NCBI RefSeq assembly: GCF_000940805.1 | Contig: NZ_CP007142.1 | Location: 1,216,593 to 1,280,592, forward strand | From: Gynuella sunshinyii YC6258 | GTDB lineage: Bacteria > Pseudomonadota > Gammaproteobacteria > Pseudomonadales > Natronospirillaceae | Direction of reading: 5' to 3' | DNA: 64,000 nucleotides | Shown here: piece by piece, positions 46,131 through 54,906 of the stretch | Position numbering within the stretch: the first letter of the stretch is position 1 | How the letters are laid out: the number at the start of each line of letters is the position of its first letter | Made by a program: the position numbers and the translations under genes | Notes under the pieces: generated by a model | Told to the model about the DNA's origin: nothing | Database searches by the model: none | What the model saw: only the letters and a program-made list of their open reading frames with translations

Positions 46131-46769
46131 ATGAAACAGACTCGTTTTTTGATTTGCACCGCATTTTTATGGAGCCTTTTCTGCTCTTCAGCCTGGGCCA
46201 CCGTATATATCATTGACAGCCAACAATCCTATCTTCACATCCTGACCGGTCGGGCCGGGCCGCTTAAAGCCTTTTCACACCGGCATGTCATCGAACTTGG
46301 TCCGTTGATCGGGCAGATTCAATATCAACCGCAGGGCACATCGACAAGCGAATTAGTATTATCTCCCGCAACTTTTTTGGTGGACAGGCCTGAGACCACT
46401 GCCCGCTATCCAGATATCTGGGGAGAGGAAACGGTTAAAGAAAGCGCTGCCAAAGGCACCAAGAAGAACATGCTCAGCGACAAACTGCTGGATGCTGCCA
46501 ACTTCCCGGTTGTCACGGTGGATATCAATCTTGAGCAACAGGAAAATACCGTTTTTGAGACGACAGTTACCATCAAAGGCCAATCATTTACCTTTCAGAT
46601 TCCAGGTAAGTTAACAGTCAATGAAAACGATCTGACAGCGACTACTGAATTCACATTGACCCATGAACAGTTGGGATTAAAACCCTTTAAGGCCATGGGC
46701 GGCGCAATTGCGGTGGGCGATGAAATTAACTTCCTGGTACATATCGTGGCGACACCCGTTGAGCAGTGA
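46131..46769 (+). CDS. YceI-family periplasmic protein
   Basis: A 212-residue protein with a signal peptide (~1-24, ending SSAWA) and a YceI-like lipocalin fold, a family that binds polyisoprenoids or other hydrophobic ligands. Family stretches include YIIDSQQSYLHI, AFSHRHVIEL, KNMLSDKLLDAANFPVVTV and VTIKGQSFTFQIPGKLTV. Single gene. Confidence 0.88.
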   Translation: MKQTRFLICTAFLWSLFCSSAWATVYIIDSQQSYLHILTGRAGPLKAFSHRHVIELGPLIGQIQYQPQGTSTSELVLSPATFLVDRPETTARYPDIWGEETVKESAAKGTKKNMLSDKLLDAANFPVVTVDINLEQQENTVFETTVTIKGQSFTFQIPGKLTVNENDLTATTEFTLTHEQLGLKPFKAMGGAIAVGDEINFLVHIVATPVEQ

Positions 46770-46904
46770 TAAAACGATGCCGTCCAGCATTCCCGAGGGA
46801 TCGTTAACGGATAATTACCTTGTTTGCAGTAGTTTTCGGTTCCGGATGGCAGGCTGTTCACATCGACCACATTCAGTTATCAATTTGATCCGGCATTAGT
46901 ATTT

Positions 46905-47318
46905 ATGTTGCAGATTTCCAGTCAGGTTTTCATTCCCGATCACGAAATTCAGTTTGAAGCCATCCGTGCCCAGGGAGCGGGTGGACAAAATGTGAATAAG
47001 GTTTCTTCAGCCATTCATTTATATTTCAATATCAACGCATCTTCACTGCCACTGTTTTACAAAGAACGCCTGCTGGCCCTGAAAGACCGGCGGGTCAGCA
47101 AGGAGGGGGTGATCGTCATTAAAGCCCAGCGCTTCAGAACGCAGGAGAAAAATCGCACCGACGCCCTGGAACGATTACAGGCATTAATCCAAAACGCGGG
47201 TGTGCAACAAAAAGCCAGAAGACCCACCAAACCTTCCCGGAGTTCCCAAGAGAAACGCATGAACCGTAAAACCATCAGAGGTAAAACGAAGGCATTGCGG
47301 GGGCGGGTGGTTGAGTGA
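46905..47318 (+). CDS. arfB: Alternative ribosome-rescue factor ArfB (YaeJ)
   Basis: A 137-residue peptidyl-tRNA hydrolase that rescues stalled ribosomes. The GGQ motif is in AQGAGGQNVNKVSSAIHL. A basic C-terminal tail (RPTKPSRSSQEKRMNRKT and following Lys/Arg) enters the mRNA channel. Length matches E. coli YaeJ (140). Confidence 0.95.
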   Translation: MLQISSQVFIPDHEIQFEAIRAQGAGGQNVNKVSSAIHLYFNINASSLPLFYKERLLALKDRRVSKEGVIVIKAQRFRTQEKNRTDALERLQALIQNAGVQQKARRPTKPSRSSQEKRMNRKTIRGKTKALRGRVVE

Positions 47319-47418
47319 GGTTTTGGTCTGCTGTTTTTTTTCCAACTCATTAAAACCAGACTATCTTGATTCCCCGCTTAGGGCTCCAGGAAGGCGTTTC
47401 CAATAATACTGCGGTTAT

Positions 47419-47690
47419 TTATTTTATATGATCGGAATAACCGCCATGCCTGATAATCTCACGCAGGAAATCCAGTACCTGAATTACAATAATGGCACCC
47501 AATACACCGAAAAATTCAGCTCCCCACTTCCTTGCCCAGGACGAATCTAACAATAGCGATCATTCCAATGGCAACAGGAATATAGAGCAAAATCCTTCCA
47601 ATATGCTTGAGAGCGATACGTCCACTACCTTTGGTTTTGAAACCGTCTATTACGTCAAACGCTGTAGCCCCTTGTTGATGTTAACGGGCT
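47419..47690 (-). pseudogene. Decayed small membrane-protein gene, copy 2
   Basis: Minus-strand reading gives FDVIDGFKTKGSGRIALKH, IGRILLYIPVAIGMIAIV and RFVLGKEVG, then a frameshift to AEFFGVLGAIIVIQVLDFL and REIIRHGGYSDHIK with a stop at 47419. An 11-base deletion relative to copy 1 (which reads GKEVVVPWGAELF) causes the shift. A stop codon also lies upstream of the conserved part. Two hydrophobic segments suggest a small membrane protein. Confidence 0.65.
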
Positions 47691-47984
47691 TTCTTTTCGA
47701 TTGATCAGATTATCCGGTTTCATGTATTCGTTAATAATATCTTTTAACGTTGGCTCTGTTGATATCAGGCAGGTCTGACATATCAGTCATACACTCGCAA
47801 GAAAACTAACGAGACCTGCTATTAATCTGACATGCAATCATGCTGGGTTAACAGGATTATTGCCGCAAGATATCAGTACACGATTCCAAACATCCTGTTA
47901 TCAGTTCGATGCATAGCTTTTGACCGTTTTACGTTTTTCTTGTTCATTAATGGCTGTGAAGAAATAAATGTGGCATGGCGTTTG
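47691..47984. other. Gene-free stretch
   Basis: About 290 bases between copy 2 of the decayed gene and the zinc-ribbon gene; no gene or clear hairpin seen. Confidence 0.35.
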
Positions 47985-48395
47985 TTAACCTAATTTATCC
48001 ACTTTGGATCGATCTTTCATGCATCCGATTTTTATCAATGTTTTAGCCACAACCCGAAACTTTCGAATCTCATCAGGTGAAGGTTTTTCCAGCTTCTGTA
48101 ATCGCTCGTAATGTTTCTGTAGCTTCTTAACCTTGTGAGTTTTGATTCGACAGTCAACGCAGTGAATACATTTGGCGTTATTCCAAAACCCGAGCACTTC
48201 ATACCAATACTTTTGCTCTTTAGCAAAAAAATAGAATTTTCGGCCACACTTCTGACAAGTCAATAGCATGTCCGTATATGAGTCGTGGTAAGCATACACG
48301 GCATCAGTCGCGTTTTGCTTTGAAGGATTTCCTTCAATGGTTTCCTCTTTTCCCGGTTTGGGATTTGGAAATCCGGGGTGATTGGCTAATTCCAT
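47985..48395 (-). CDS. Zinc-ribbon domain protein
   Basis: A 136-residue protein starting MELANHPGFPNPKPGKEET. The central zinc ribbon has CQKCGRKFYFFAKEQKYW and, after a gap, CIHCVDC, as in the probable zinc-ribbon (zf-trcl-like) family. The C-terminal half is basic and helical. AAGGA 5 bases upstream supports the start at 48395 over an in-frame upstream one. Function unknown. Confidence 0.82.
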   Translation of the reverse strand: MELANHPGFPNPKPGKEETIEGNPSKQNATDAVYAYHDSYTDMLLTCQKCGRKFYFFAKEQKYWYEVLGFWNNAKCIHCVDCRIKTHKVKKLQKHYERLQKLEKPSPDEIRKFRVVAKTLIKIGCMKDRSKVDKLG

Positions 48396-48501
48396 CTGTT
48401 TCCTTAAGGCTAACGGCTCAGTTTGGGGTGATAGCAACCGTATTACACAGGCGCCTGATCCTATGCATCGCAATATTTTGGAGTTTATCGCGACAAAGTG
48501 T

Positions 48502-48873
48502 TTAAAGATATTTTATAAAGATCCCGCCAGCTTGTGAGGGCGTTACCGCAAAGGTGATACCCTCTGGTATATCCGGAGTATCACGATAAGCTTCAAAAAA
48601 TGTTCGGATGCATTGCTGACAGACCGCATCAGATTCAGCGTGCCGAGCAGCTTCCTGGTCGTACTTTCGATTGAGTTTATTGGGTATCTCAGCAGAGTGA
48701 GCTTTACTGAATGGAGTCCAGGTTCGTTTTACAACAATAAAAAATACGGATGTGCTTTTCACGCCTGATGTCGCTGGTGGAATTATCGGCTTGTCAGGAT
48801 CTTTACCGCAATGCCAGAACGGTCCCAGGTCTCTTGTCCGGCACGTCTCGTATCTGGTTACTGAGAATCGCAA
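48502..48873 (-). CDS. Hypothetical protein (doubtful)
   Basis: Minus-strand frame of 123 residues. Its last half (AARHAESDAVCQQCIRTFFE, then DTPDIPEGITFAVTPS) looks protein-like, but no family is recognised and the start is unsure. It would be divergent from the methyltransferase-dioxygenase gene by only 13 bases. It may start at an internal position. Confidence 0.35.
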   Translation of the reverse strand: MRFSVTRYETCRTRDLGPFWHCGKDPDKPIIPPATSGVKSTSVFFIVVKRTWTPFSKAHSAEIPNKLNRKYDQEAARHAESDAVCQQCIRTFFEAYRDTPDIPEGITFAVTPSQAGGIFIKYL

Positions 48874-48886
48874 TCAGGAAGTATGT

Positions 48887-50968
48887 ATGTCACCCGTACA
48901 ACCAACCTCCCACGATAAAGATTTCTTACCCGGCAACGATATGGAGATCGGGCCAGAGCGGCTGGCGGATGACATTATTGAGCATGTCTCGGCACTCATG
49001 GATACCGCTCCGGATGCCGGTTTTGCCAAGACGCACATAGATGCTCTGGTAACGGCGTTTGCCGGTCTGACCGGCATATCTGCCAATGATGATCTGGGCC
49101 AGACCTTGGGCATGTCGTTGCAGTCCGGTATTGCACTGTCTCCCGTTCAGGCTGCGAAATGTCTGCAGGACCTGATGCGCACTCACACATTTATAGTTGC
49201 GGTGACCAAAGCCATCCAGGATCAACTGGCCGTTAAGGGACAAGTGGAAATCCTCTATGCGGGCACCGGACCTTATGGATTGCTGCTGGTGCCGGTACTG
49301 GCCTGCCTTCAGGATCGCCGTGTACGGGCAACGTTGCTGGATATTCATCAGGAAAATATCGCCGCAGTTACTCGTGTCGTCGAAAGTCTGGGGATTCAGA
49401 ATTATATTCGCGCCGTTGAGCTTGCCGATGCCACAACCTGGCAGCCACCGCAGGGATTACGATTTGACATTGTACTTTCCGAAACCATGAACTGGATGCT
49501 CAAGAACGAACCTCAGGTGCTGATCTTCAGCCACCTGCAACAGTATCTGAGAGATACTCAAAGTGTGTTGATTCCGCAGCATGTAGTGTTGGATGCCTGC
49601 CTGTATAACGCCGGTCAGTTCAGCCGCTACTGCCAGGGTGAATGTGACAAGCCGGCCGAAACATCATTGGGAATATTTGCATGTCTTAATCGCCAAACGG
49701 CCACCGCAATAGCGAATGGTCAGACTCAGGTGCTGAACGGGACAATTCATATTCCCGATCCATTACCCGATGGTCAGAACGCGCTCAAATTCCGTACCGA
49801 GGTACAGGTTTATCAGGACCTGTGGTTGCGTGAGAGGCAGTCGTCTTTATGTATTGCGATGACGTTTGATCACCGGCAATTTTCCCCAGGGGATGTGATT
49901 GTCATGAATTATCTGTTCGGCGCTGCTGCCAATGGAGAACCGCCGGGTTTTGATATCGGTTTTCCCGACAAGAGTGTCGCCAACGTTGAACCGGTGTCTG
50001 CACAGCAGATTGGTATGCTGGGTATTCGTCATCTACAACGGTTGTGGCACAAAGCACAGCTGCAAAAGGTCGGGCAGCTTGATAGTGATCTGACTGCCAA
50101 AGAATGGGTGTTGGATCGTACCCTGATCGATCTGTTAGGGGTTGGTCTTGGCGAGTGTCTGGAGTTTTTGTATCACCAGGCGACAGATTTCAATGTGTTT
50201 GAACAGTGGCTGTTGGACTGTAGTCCTGACGGTTTTGATACTGAACGAGTTAAAAACATGAATGCCGTCATTGATCGGTTACTCAGTCCTCCGTTACCGC
50301 AAAAAAGCAGTCCGTCTTTTCTCAGCACTGAGCAGTTGGCATTCTGGCATGAGCAGGGTTATCTGGTGGTGGAAGGGGTGTTGAATGAATCACAATGCCA
50401 GGCGACGGTCGACTTGATTTATCAGTTTCTGGATAAACACCCTGAGCAACCACTAAGCTGGTATGAGCCGCATCCGGCCATGCATAATATTATGGTGCAG
50501 TTGTTCCGGCACCCGATTCTGGATGACAATCGCCGGTCTGAAACAGCCCGCAAAGTATTCGCAGATTTATGGCAAACCGACAGGTTGCAGTGTTCGGTAG
50601 ATCGCGTTGGTTTCAACCCGCCGGAAACGGATCAATATTGTTTTCAGGGTACCCGTTTGCATTGGGACTTGGACTTTTCCAAGCCACTCACATTCTCTAC
50701 CCAGGGATTAATCTATCTGACCGATGTTGCGCAGGACCAGGGTGCGTTCCGGTGTGTGCCCGGATTTCATCACCACTTGCAAGACTGGTTGGCGGGCTTA
50801 CCGTCAGGATCTGATCCCAATCAGCAGGATTTGAGTATGCTAACGGTTAAAAATATTGCCGCACCGGCAGGTTCACTGGTGATCTGGCATCAGTTTTTGC
50901 CTCATGGAGCAAGTCCAAACCGGGCCCGGCATCCGCGATTGGTGCAGTATGTGAATATGACTGCGTGA
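48887..50968 (+). CDS. Fused methyltransferase-like and PhyH-type dioxygenase protein
   Basis: A 693-residue two-domain protein. Residues ~110-330 look like a SAM-dependent methyltransferase (motif I ILYAGTGPYGLLLVPVL near 122, LLDIHQEN as the acidic loop, then FDIVLSETMNWMLKNEPQ, which recalls the double-E loop of protein arginine methyltransferases). Residues ~478-693 are a phytanoyl-CoA dioxygenase-like 2-oxoglutarate oxygenase with iron ligands His592 and Asp594 (LHWDLDFS) and His673 (LPHGASPN). The start at 48887 has AGGAA upstream. A sulfotransferase follows after 7 bases. Substrate unknown; modification of a peptide or natural product is a possibility. Confidence 0.88.
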   Translation: MSPVQPTSHDKDFLPGNDMEIGPERLADDIIEHVSALMDTAPDAGFAKTHIDALVTAFAGLTGISANDDLGQTLGMSLQSGIALSPVQAAKCLQDLMRTHTFIVAVTKAIQDQLAVKGQVEILYAGTGPYGLLLVPVLACLQDRRVRATLLDIHQENIAAVTRVVESLGIQNYIRAVELADATTWQPPQGLRFDIVLSETMNWMLKNEPQVLIFSHLQQYLRDTQSVLIPQHVVLDACLYNAGQFSRYCQGECDKPAETSLGIFACLNRQTATAIANGQTQVLNGTIHIPDPLPDGQNALKFRTEVQVYQDLWLRERQSSLCIAMTFDHRQFSPGDVIVMNYLFGAAANGEPPGFDIGFPDKSVANVEPVSAQQIGMLGIRHLQRLWHKAQLQKVGQLDSDLTAKEWVLDRTLIDLLGVGLGECLEFLYHQATDFNVFEQWLLDCSPDGFDTERVKNMNAVIDRLLSPPLPQKSSPSFLSTEQLAFWHEQGYLVVEGVLNESQCQATVDLIYQFLDKHPEQPLSWYEPHPAMHNIMVQLFRHPILDDNRRSETARKVFADLWQTDRLQCSVDRVGFNPPETDQYCFQGTRLHWDLDFSKPLTFSTQGLIYLTDVAQDQGAFRCVPGFHHHLQDWLAGLPSGSDPNQQDLSMLTVKNIAAPAGSLVIWHQFLPHGASPNRARHPRLVQYVNMTA

Positions 50969-50975
50969 CGTGTGT

Positions 50976-52145
50976 ATGGCAGCCACGGCGTCAGCGTTTG
51001 AGCAGATATTTTATAAACTGGTGACTTCGGAAACATTGTTATCGAAGTATCATACCTGCTCAAATATGGAAAACCTGTTGCAAGGACTTGCTGCCGACCT
51101 GGGCGTTGAAGGGCTTACCTCCACTCAACTGTTGAACATGATTCAGCAACGAAACAAGCATGCAATCCCGATCTCATTATCCGACTTAAAGTTATGCTGG
51201 TTACCATCCGGATACTGTATTCAGCGACAACAATGCAAGTGGCAATTAAAACCTCAAACACTGCCTTTTGCACCGTTTTACGATGCTCAGCTGAGTCAGG
51301 CCCGTGGTGCATCGTTATTATCGGTATTACTGCAGCCGGCCACTGAATTACAGTCTCTGCTTGCCCAGGCCCAGGGCGTTGAAAGGGTGAAACCGGTTGG
51401 ATTTATTTTTCACTTATCCCGCTGTGGCTCAACGTTAATGGCCAATGCACTGGCGGCGACGGGAGCCGTTCAAGTCATCTCAGAGGCCTCGTTTCTGACG
51501 GATCTTCTGCTGGATGAAGCTCTGGTGGATGAGCAGAAAATAATTGCATTACAGATGCTGTTCTCAATTTTTGATTTGCCGTTGCTGGTGAAATTCAACG
51601 CCTGGGACATTGGACTTCTACCGTTGATTCGCCAGGCTTTTCCCGATACGCCGGTATTATGTTTAACACGCGAACCCTTCGGTATTCTGGCATCACACCG
51701 TCACCTGGCGGGTATTCACATGGTGCCGAAAAACCCGGTTGCGCGTTATCTTGATTTGCCGATCGGTGACTCACCCCTGGTTTATCGTTGTGCCGTGTTG
51801 CAGAAACTGATGACCGTGATGCGTCAGCAGTATCTGTCTGCTCCGGACTTGTCTGTTCAAATACTTGATTATGACCGGTTGAGCCCAGGTGGCACGGCCA
51901 GTGAGGATGTGGTTGAACGGGTATGCGGATATTTCTCATTACCACCGCTGACGGCTTCTCAACGACAGCAGATCAGAGATACCATCCACTGGGATGCCAA
52001 AATGCCAGGGCAGCGATTTATTGCAAAGGTCAGAGATCAGTATTACGGCTTTGACAACGCTGAAATCCAGTTCATCCAGCAGGCGCTGATGCCGGAATAT
52101 GCACTATTACAAAAGTTGCCGGTTGATGGTAAAGCACTGTTTTAA
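50976..52145 (+). CDS. Sulfotransferase-like protein
   Basis: A 389-residue protein with a P-loop-like PAPS 5'-phosphosulfate-binding motif FIFHLSRCGSTLMANAL (~145) and a probable 3'-phosphate-binding stretch LCLTREPFGILASHRHL. It would transfer sulfate from PAPS to an alcohol or amine. The N-terminal 130 residues are an additional domain I do not recognise. The start was placed at ATG 50976; a GTG six bases upstream is also possible. Co-transcribed with the fused methyltransferase-dioxygenase gene. Confidence 0.87.
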   Translation: MAATASAFEQIFYKLVTSETLLSKYHTCSNMENLLQGLAADLGVEGLTSTQLLNMIQQRNKHAIPISLSDLKLCWLPSGYCIQRQQCKWQLKPQTLPFAPFYDAQLSQARGASLLSVLLQPATELQSLLAQAQGVERVKPVGFIFHLSRCGSTLMANALAATGAVQVISEASFLTDLLLDEALVDEQKIIALQMLFSIFDLPLLVKFNAWDIGLLPLIRQAFPDTPVLCLTREPFGILASHRHLAGIHMVPKNPVARYLDLPIGDSPLVYRCAVLQKLMTVMRQQYLSAPDLSVQILDYDRLSPGGTASEDVVERVCGYFSLPPLTASQRQQIRDTIHWDAKMPGQRFIAKVRDQYYGFDNAEIQFIQQALMPEYALLQKLPVDGKALF

Positions 52146-52169
52146 CAACGTTTGTCGTTCAAAAAACGG

Positions 52170-52628
52170 TTAATCACGTAACCATTTTTCCATCGTTGGA
52201 TACTCATCAGGCCGGCACATTTGCCAATAGGCCAGTAGTGGGTGACCAAAACCACCGCGGGTGGAAAAAGCCTCAATATAATTCTTTGAACCACCTTTGT
52301 AGCCATCCGGGTGAAACAGGATCTCTGCAGCCAGTCCGATTTTGGTACATGCGGCCCACGACCACGCGATTGCGGCCATTTCCTCCGCCGGCCCATGACC
52401 ACATTTATGAACATCGCCGCTCAGGTCATATCGCTGAGTGGCAGGTGTTACTGCAATATGTCCGGCTTCATGGAGAAGATCGCCCGGGTACTTCAGTTGT
52501 TTGGAGTCAATCTTCAAAGTGCCATGATCAATCAATATACCTGGCAGAAACGTATCATTTTTAATGGTTTCGAATTTGACTGGTATGTGTATGTCGTTCA
52601 GGAATATCAAAATTTTTTCGGTATTCAT
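52170..52628 (-). CDS. HEXXH-containing protein
   Basis: A 152-residue protein with HEAGH (His53, Glu54, His57), the zinc-binding motif of gluzincin-type metalloproteases, in LLHEAGHIAVTP. No signal peptide. The C-terminal half (GPAEEMAAIAWSWAACTKIG, then FHPDGYKGGS) is conserved-looking; an Glu in PAEEMAAIAW could be the third ligand. Family not recognised. Convergent with the sulfotransferase gene. Confidence 0.75.
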   Translation of the reverse strand: MNTEKILIFLNDIHIPVKFETIKNDTFLPGILIDHGTLKIDSKQLKYPGDLLHEAGHIAVTPATQRYDLSGDVHKCGHGPAEEMAAIAWSWAACTKIGLAAEILFHPDGYKGGSKNYIEAFSTRGGFGHPLLAYWQMCRPDEYPTMEKWLRD

Positions 52629-52849
52629 CGGGTTATTAAGATCCGTTATTGGAAGAGCAGGTAGTGATCTTCCGTTCTTAATTGGAAAATTTCTTAAAAA
52701 AATTTTATGTGATACCTGTTAGTGTGGCACCCATATTAAGGGAGTGCGTCATACTATTTTACGGGACGATAATTTCGAGTTATGTGGAAATTCCAAAAAC
52801 GGCTGTCTACCCTGACAAAGTAAGGAAAGAGCCCAGGGAATATGCATTC

Positions 52850-53374
52850 ATGAATTATAAAAATATAAACCTGCCGGGAAATCTGGCTATTCGGCCGGCC
52901 CGACCCAGTGATCGTGTTTTTCTCGAACACCTGCATCAATCCACTCGCGAAGATTTGCAGGCCATTGAGGCCGATGCTGAATTTATTCAGTCCATCATCG
53001 ATATGCAGTATCGCGCGCAAACCCAGGGATATCAGAGTCAATTTCCGAATGCGATGTCATTCATCATTGAATATCAACAACAGAGTGTAGGCCGTTCAGT
53101 ATTGGATTTTGGTCCTAACGAAATTCGGGTTGTGGATATTGCGCTGATACCTGCCGCTCGTGGTCAGGGTTTTGGTGAGGCAGTGATCCGGGCTTTTATG
53201 TTAGCTGCACAACAGGTTATGACACCGTTAACCTTATCTGTTACCGAACAGAACCTCGTTGCCAGACAGCTCTATAGCCGGATGGGATTTCAGGTAGAGG
53301 AAATTGCAAGGCCCTATATCAGAATGATCTGGTATCCATCGTCGAGTGTGGATGTTATGTCCATGAGTGTTTAA
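52850..53374 (+). CDS. GNAT acetyltransferase of the tail-collar cluster
   Basis: A 174-residue GNAT with acetyl-CoA loop IALIPAARGQGFGEAVIRAF and motif B SVTEQNLVARQLYSRMGF. The start at 52850 gives a sensible N-terminus; an in-frame upstream extension to 52682 is unsupported. It is followed on the same strand by a DUF6916-like gene and three tail-collar genes. I recall the same order (GNAT, small protein, several tail-collar proteins) in many bacteria, unverified here. Function in the cluster unknown. Confidence 0.85.
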   Translation: MNYKNINLPGNLAIRPARPSDRVFLEHLHQSTREDLQAIEADAEFIQSIIDMQYRAQTQGYQSQFPNAMSFIIEYQQQSVGRSVLDFGPNEIRVVDIALIPAARGQGFGEAVIRAFMLAAQQVMTPLTLSVTEQNLVARQLYSRMGFQVEEIARPYIRMIWYPSSSVDVMSMSV

Positions 53375-53460
53375 AACGCTGCCTATCGTAATTCATCTCG
53401 CTTGCGATTGGGTTTTTAAATCAATCCCTAAGAAGTAAGACACCACAAAGAGGTCAGTCT

Positions 53461-53769
53461 ATGCAGGATTTTAACTATCAGAACCTGTCCCCGCTGGTGG
53501 GTCAGACTGTGGAAGTATCTGATCCCGAAAATAACCAGAAACTCACCCAACTTACAATTAAAGGAGTGTCCTTAAAAGCACCAAACGGTGAAGAATACGA
53601 AGCATTTTCAGTTCTCTTGAAGGGTGATGAAGACTTTCATCTACCGCAAAACAATTATTCTTTTGCTGTTCCGGGATTGGGTGAACAAACCTTGTTTATG
53701 AGTCCTAACAGCCTGGATGAATATGAAATAGTGATTTGTCGTTCACGTCAGAGCAAAACGTCTTCCTGA
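53461..53769 (+). CDS. DUF6916-like small protein
   Basis: A 102-residue protein with a predicted all-beta fold, starting MQDFNYQNLSPLVGQTVEV. The pattern 'SPLVGxxFxV..........L..V......G....FSLLFxGP' fits the DUF6916 type found beside tail-collar genes (from memory). AAGAGG upstream supports the start. Function unknown. Confidence 0.75.
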   Translation: MQDFNYQNLSPLVGQTVEVSDPENNQKLTQLTIKGVSLKAPNGEEYEAFSVLLKGDEDFHLPQNNYSFAVPGLGEQTLFMSPNSLDEYEIVICRSRQSKTSS

Positions 53770-53819
53770 GTGTGAAATACATCATTACTTTGCTAATCAA
53801 ATAACAACAGGAGGGTTCT

Positions 53820-54359
53820 ATGGCGGAACCTTTTTTAGGCGAAATCAAACTCTGGGCCATTGGTTATGCGCCGGTTGGCTGGGCCAATTGTGATGGTCAG
53901 GTCATGGATGTCAGTCAGAATGGTGCTCTCGCCAGTCTGCTGGGATTTCACTTTGGTGGTAATGGTACAACCACTTTTGCGTTGCCGGATATGCGTGGCC
54001 GAACACCGTTGAACTATCCAAATACCAGTGGCATTTCACTGGGTACGAAAGGGGGTATTGATGCCGTTTTGCTGGACAATTCAGAAATGCCCAGACACAC
54101 ACATCTCCTTCAGGGCAACAATTCGCAAGGTGTTAACTTTACACCTGTTCGACCTGGAACCGTAAAAATCGATCCGCAAATGTTTGCCCTGGTCGGTAAT
54201 TCTGTTCCGTATTATACCCAAGACCTGAACAGCGTAACGTCTCTGTCACCGGCGACCGTCGGTCTGGCAGGACAAAATATTGCTCATGATAACAATCAGC
54301 CCAGTGTGGTGCTGCGTTTTACCATCGCACTAACGGGTTATTACCCTTCCAGAAACTAG
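53820..54359 (+). CDS. Phage tail-collar domain protein (MdpB-like) 1
   Basis: A 179-residue protein of the microcystin-dependent-protein type, containing a phage tail-collar fold. Typical features are PFLGEIKLWAIGYAPVGWAN near the start, FGGNGTTTFALPDMRGRTPLN in the middle and the final ...NNQPSVVLRFTIALTGYYPSRN. AGGAGG precedes the start. First of three tandem paralogues, separated by 11 and 17 bases. Confidence 0.93.
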   Translation: MAEPFLGEIKLWAIGYAPVGWANCDGQVMDVSQNGALASLLGFHFGGNGTTTFALPDMRGRTPLNYPNTSGISLGTKGGIDAVLLDNSEMPRHTHLLQGNNSQGVNFTPVRPGTVKIDPQMFALVGNSVPYYTQDLNSVTSLSPATVGLAGQNIAHDNNQPSVVLRFTIALTGYYPSRN

Positions 54360-54370
54360 GAGAAACGGTT

Positions 54371-54889
54371 ATGGCAGAGTCATATATCGGAGAAATTCGG
54401 ATTTTTGCGGGTACCTTTGCTCCGCGGCAATGGACGTTTTGTGAAGGGCAGATACTGTCTATCGCCGATCATAGTGCCTTGTATGCTGTCATAGGCACAG
54501 CGTACGGAGGGGATGGTCGGTCGAGCTTCGGTTTGCCGGATTGTCGTGGACGTTTGCCCGTGCATACCGGCAATGGCAATGGTCTGACCCCCCGGGTTCA
54601 GGGACAGAGTTATGGTTCTGAAAGGGTCACGCTAACGGTTGATCAGCTACCGGCACATACGCATTTATTTCAGGTTTCGGGTAATGCGCCCGATGAGGTA
54701 GACCCGGCGGGTATGTATATCGCCAAATCAACCCATTATGCGCCAGTTTCCAAAGTAACAGCGACCGGGCCTCTGGCTTCAGAAAGCATCTTGCCTGTCG
54801 GGCAAAGTGGTTATCATGAAAATATGATGCCGACCATGTTTATGAACTTTATTCTCAGTTTGCTGGGCACCTTTCCAAGCCGTAACTGA
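54371..54889 (+). CDS. Phage tail-collar domain protein (MdpB-like) 2
   Basis: A 172-residue paralogue. Motifs are YIGEIRIFAGTFAPRQWTFC, YGGDGRSSFGLPDCRGRLPV and the final MPTMFMNFILSLLGTFPSRN. AGGAGAAA precedes the start. Same operon as its neighbours. Confidence 0.93.
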   Translation: MAESYIGEIRIFAGTFAPRQWTFCEGQILSIADHSALYAVIGTAYGGDGRSSFGLPDCRGRLPVHTGNGNGLTPRVQGQSYGSERVTLTVDQLPAHTHLFQVSGNAPDEVDPAGMYIAKSTHYAPVSKVTATGPLASESILPVGQSGYHENMMPTMFMNFILSLLGTFPSRN

Positions 54890-54906
54890 CAAACGGGAGA
54901 CAGCAT

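Noticed and set aside
47492-47704. 70-codon plus-strand frame
   Set aside because: Antisense to decayed copy 2; no own features.
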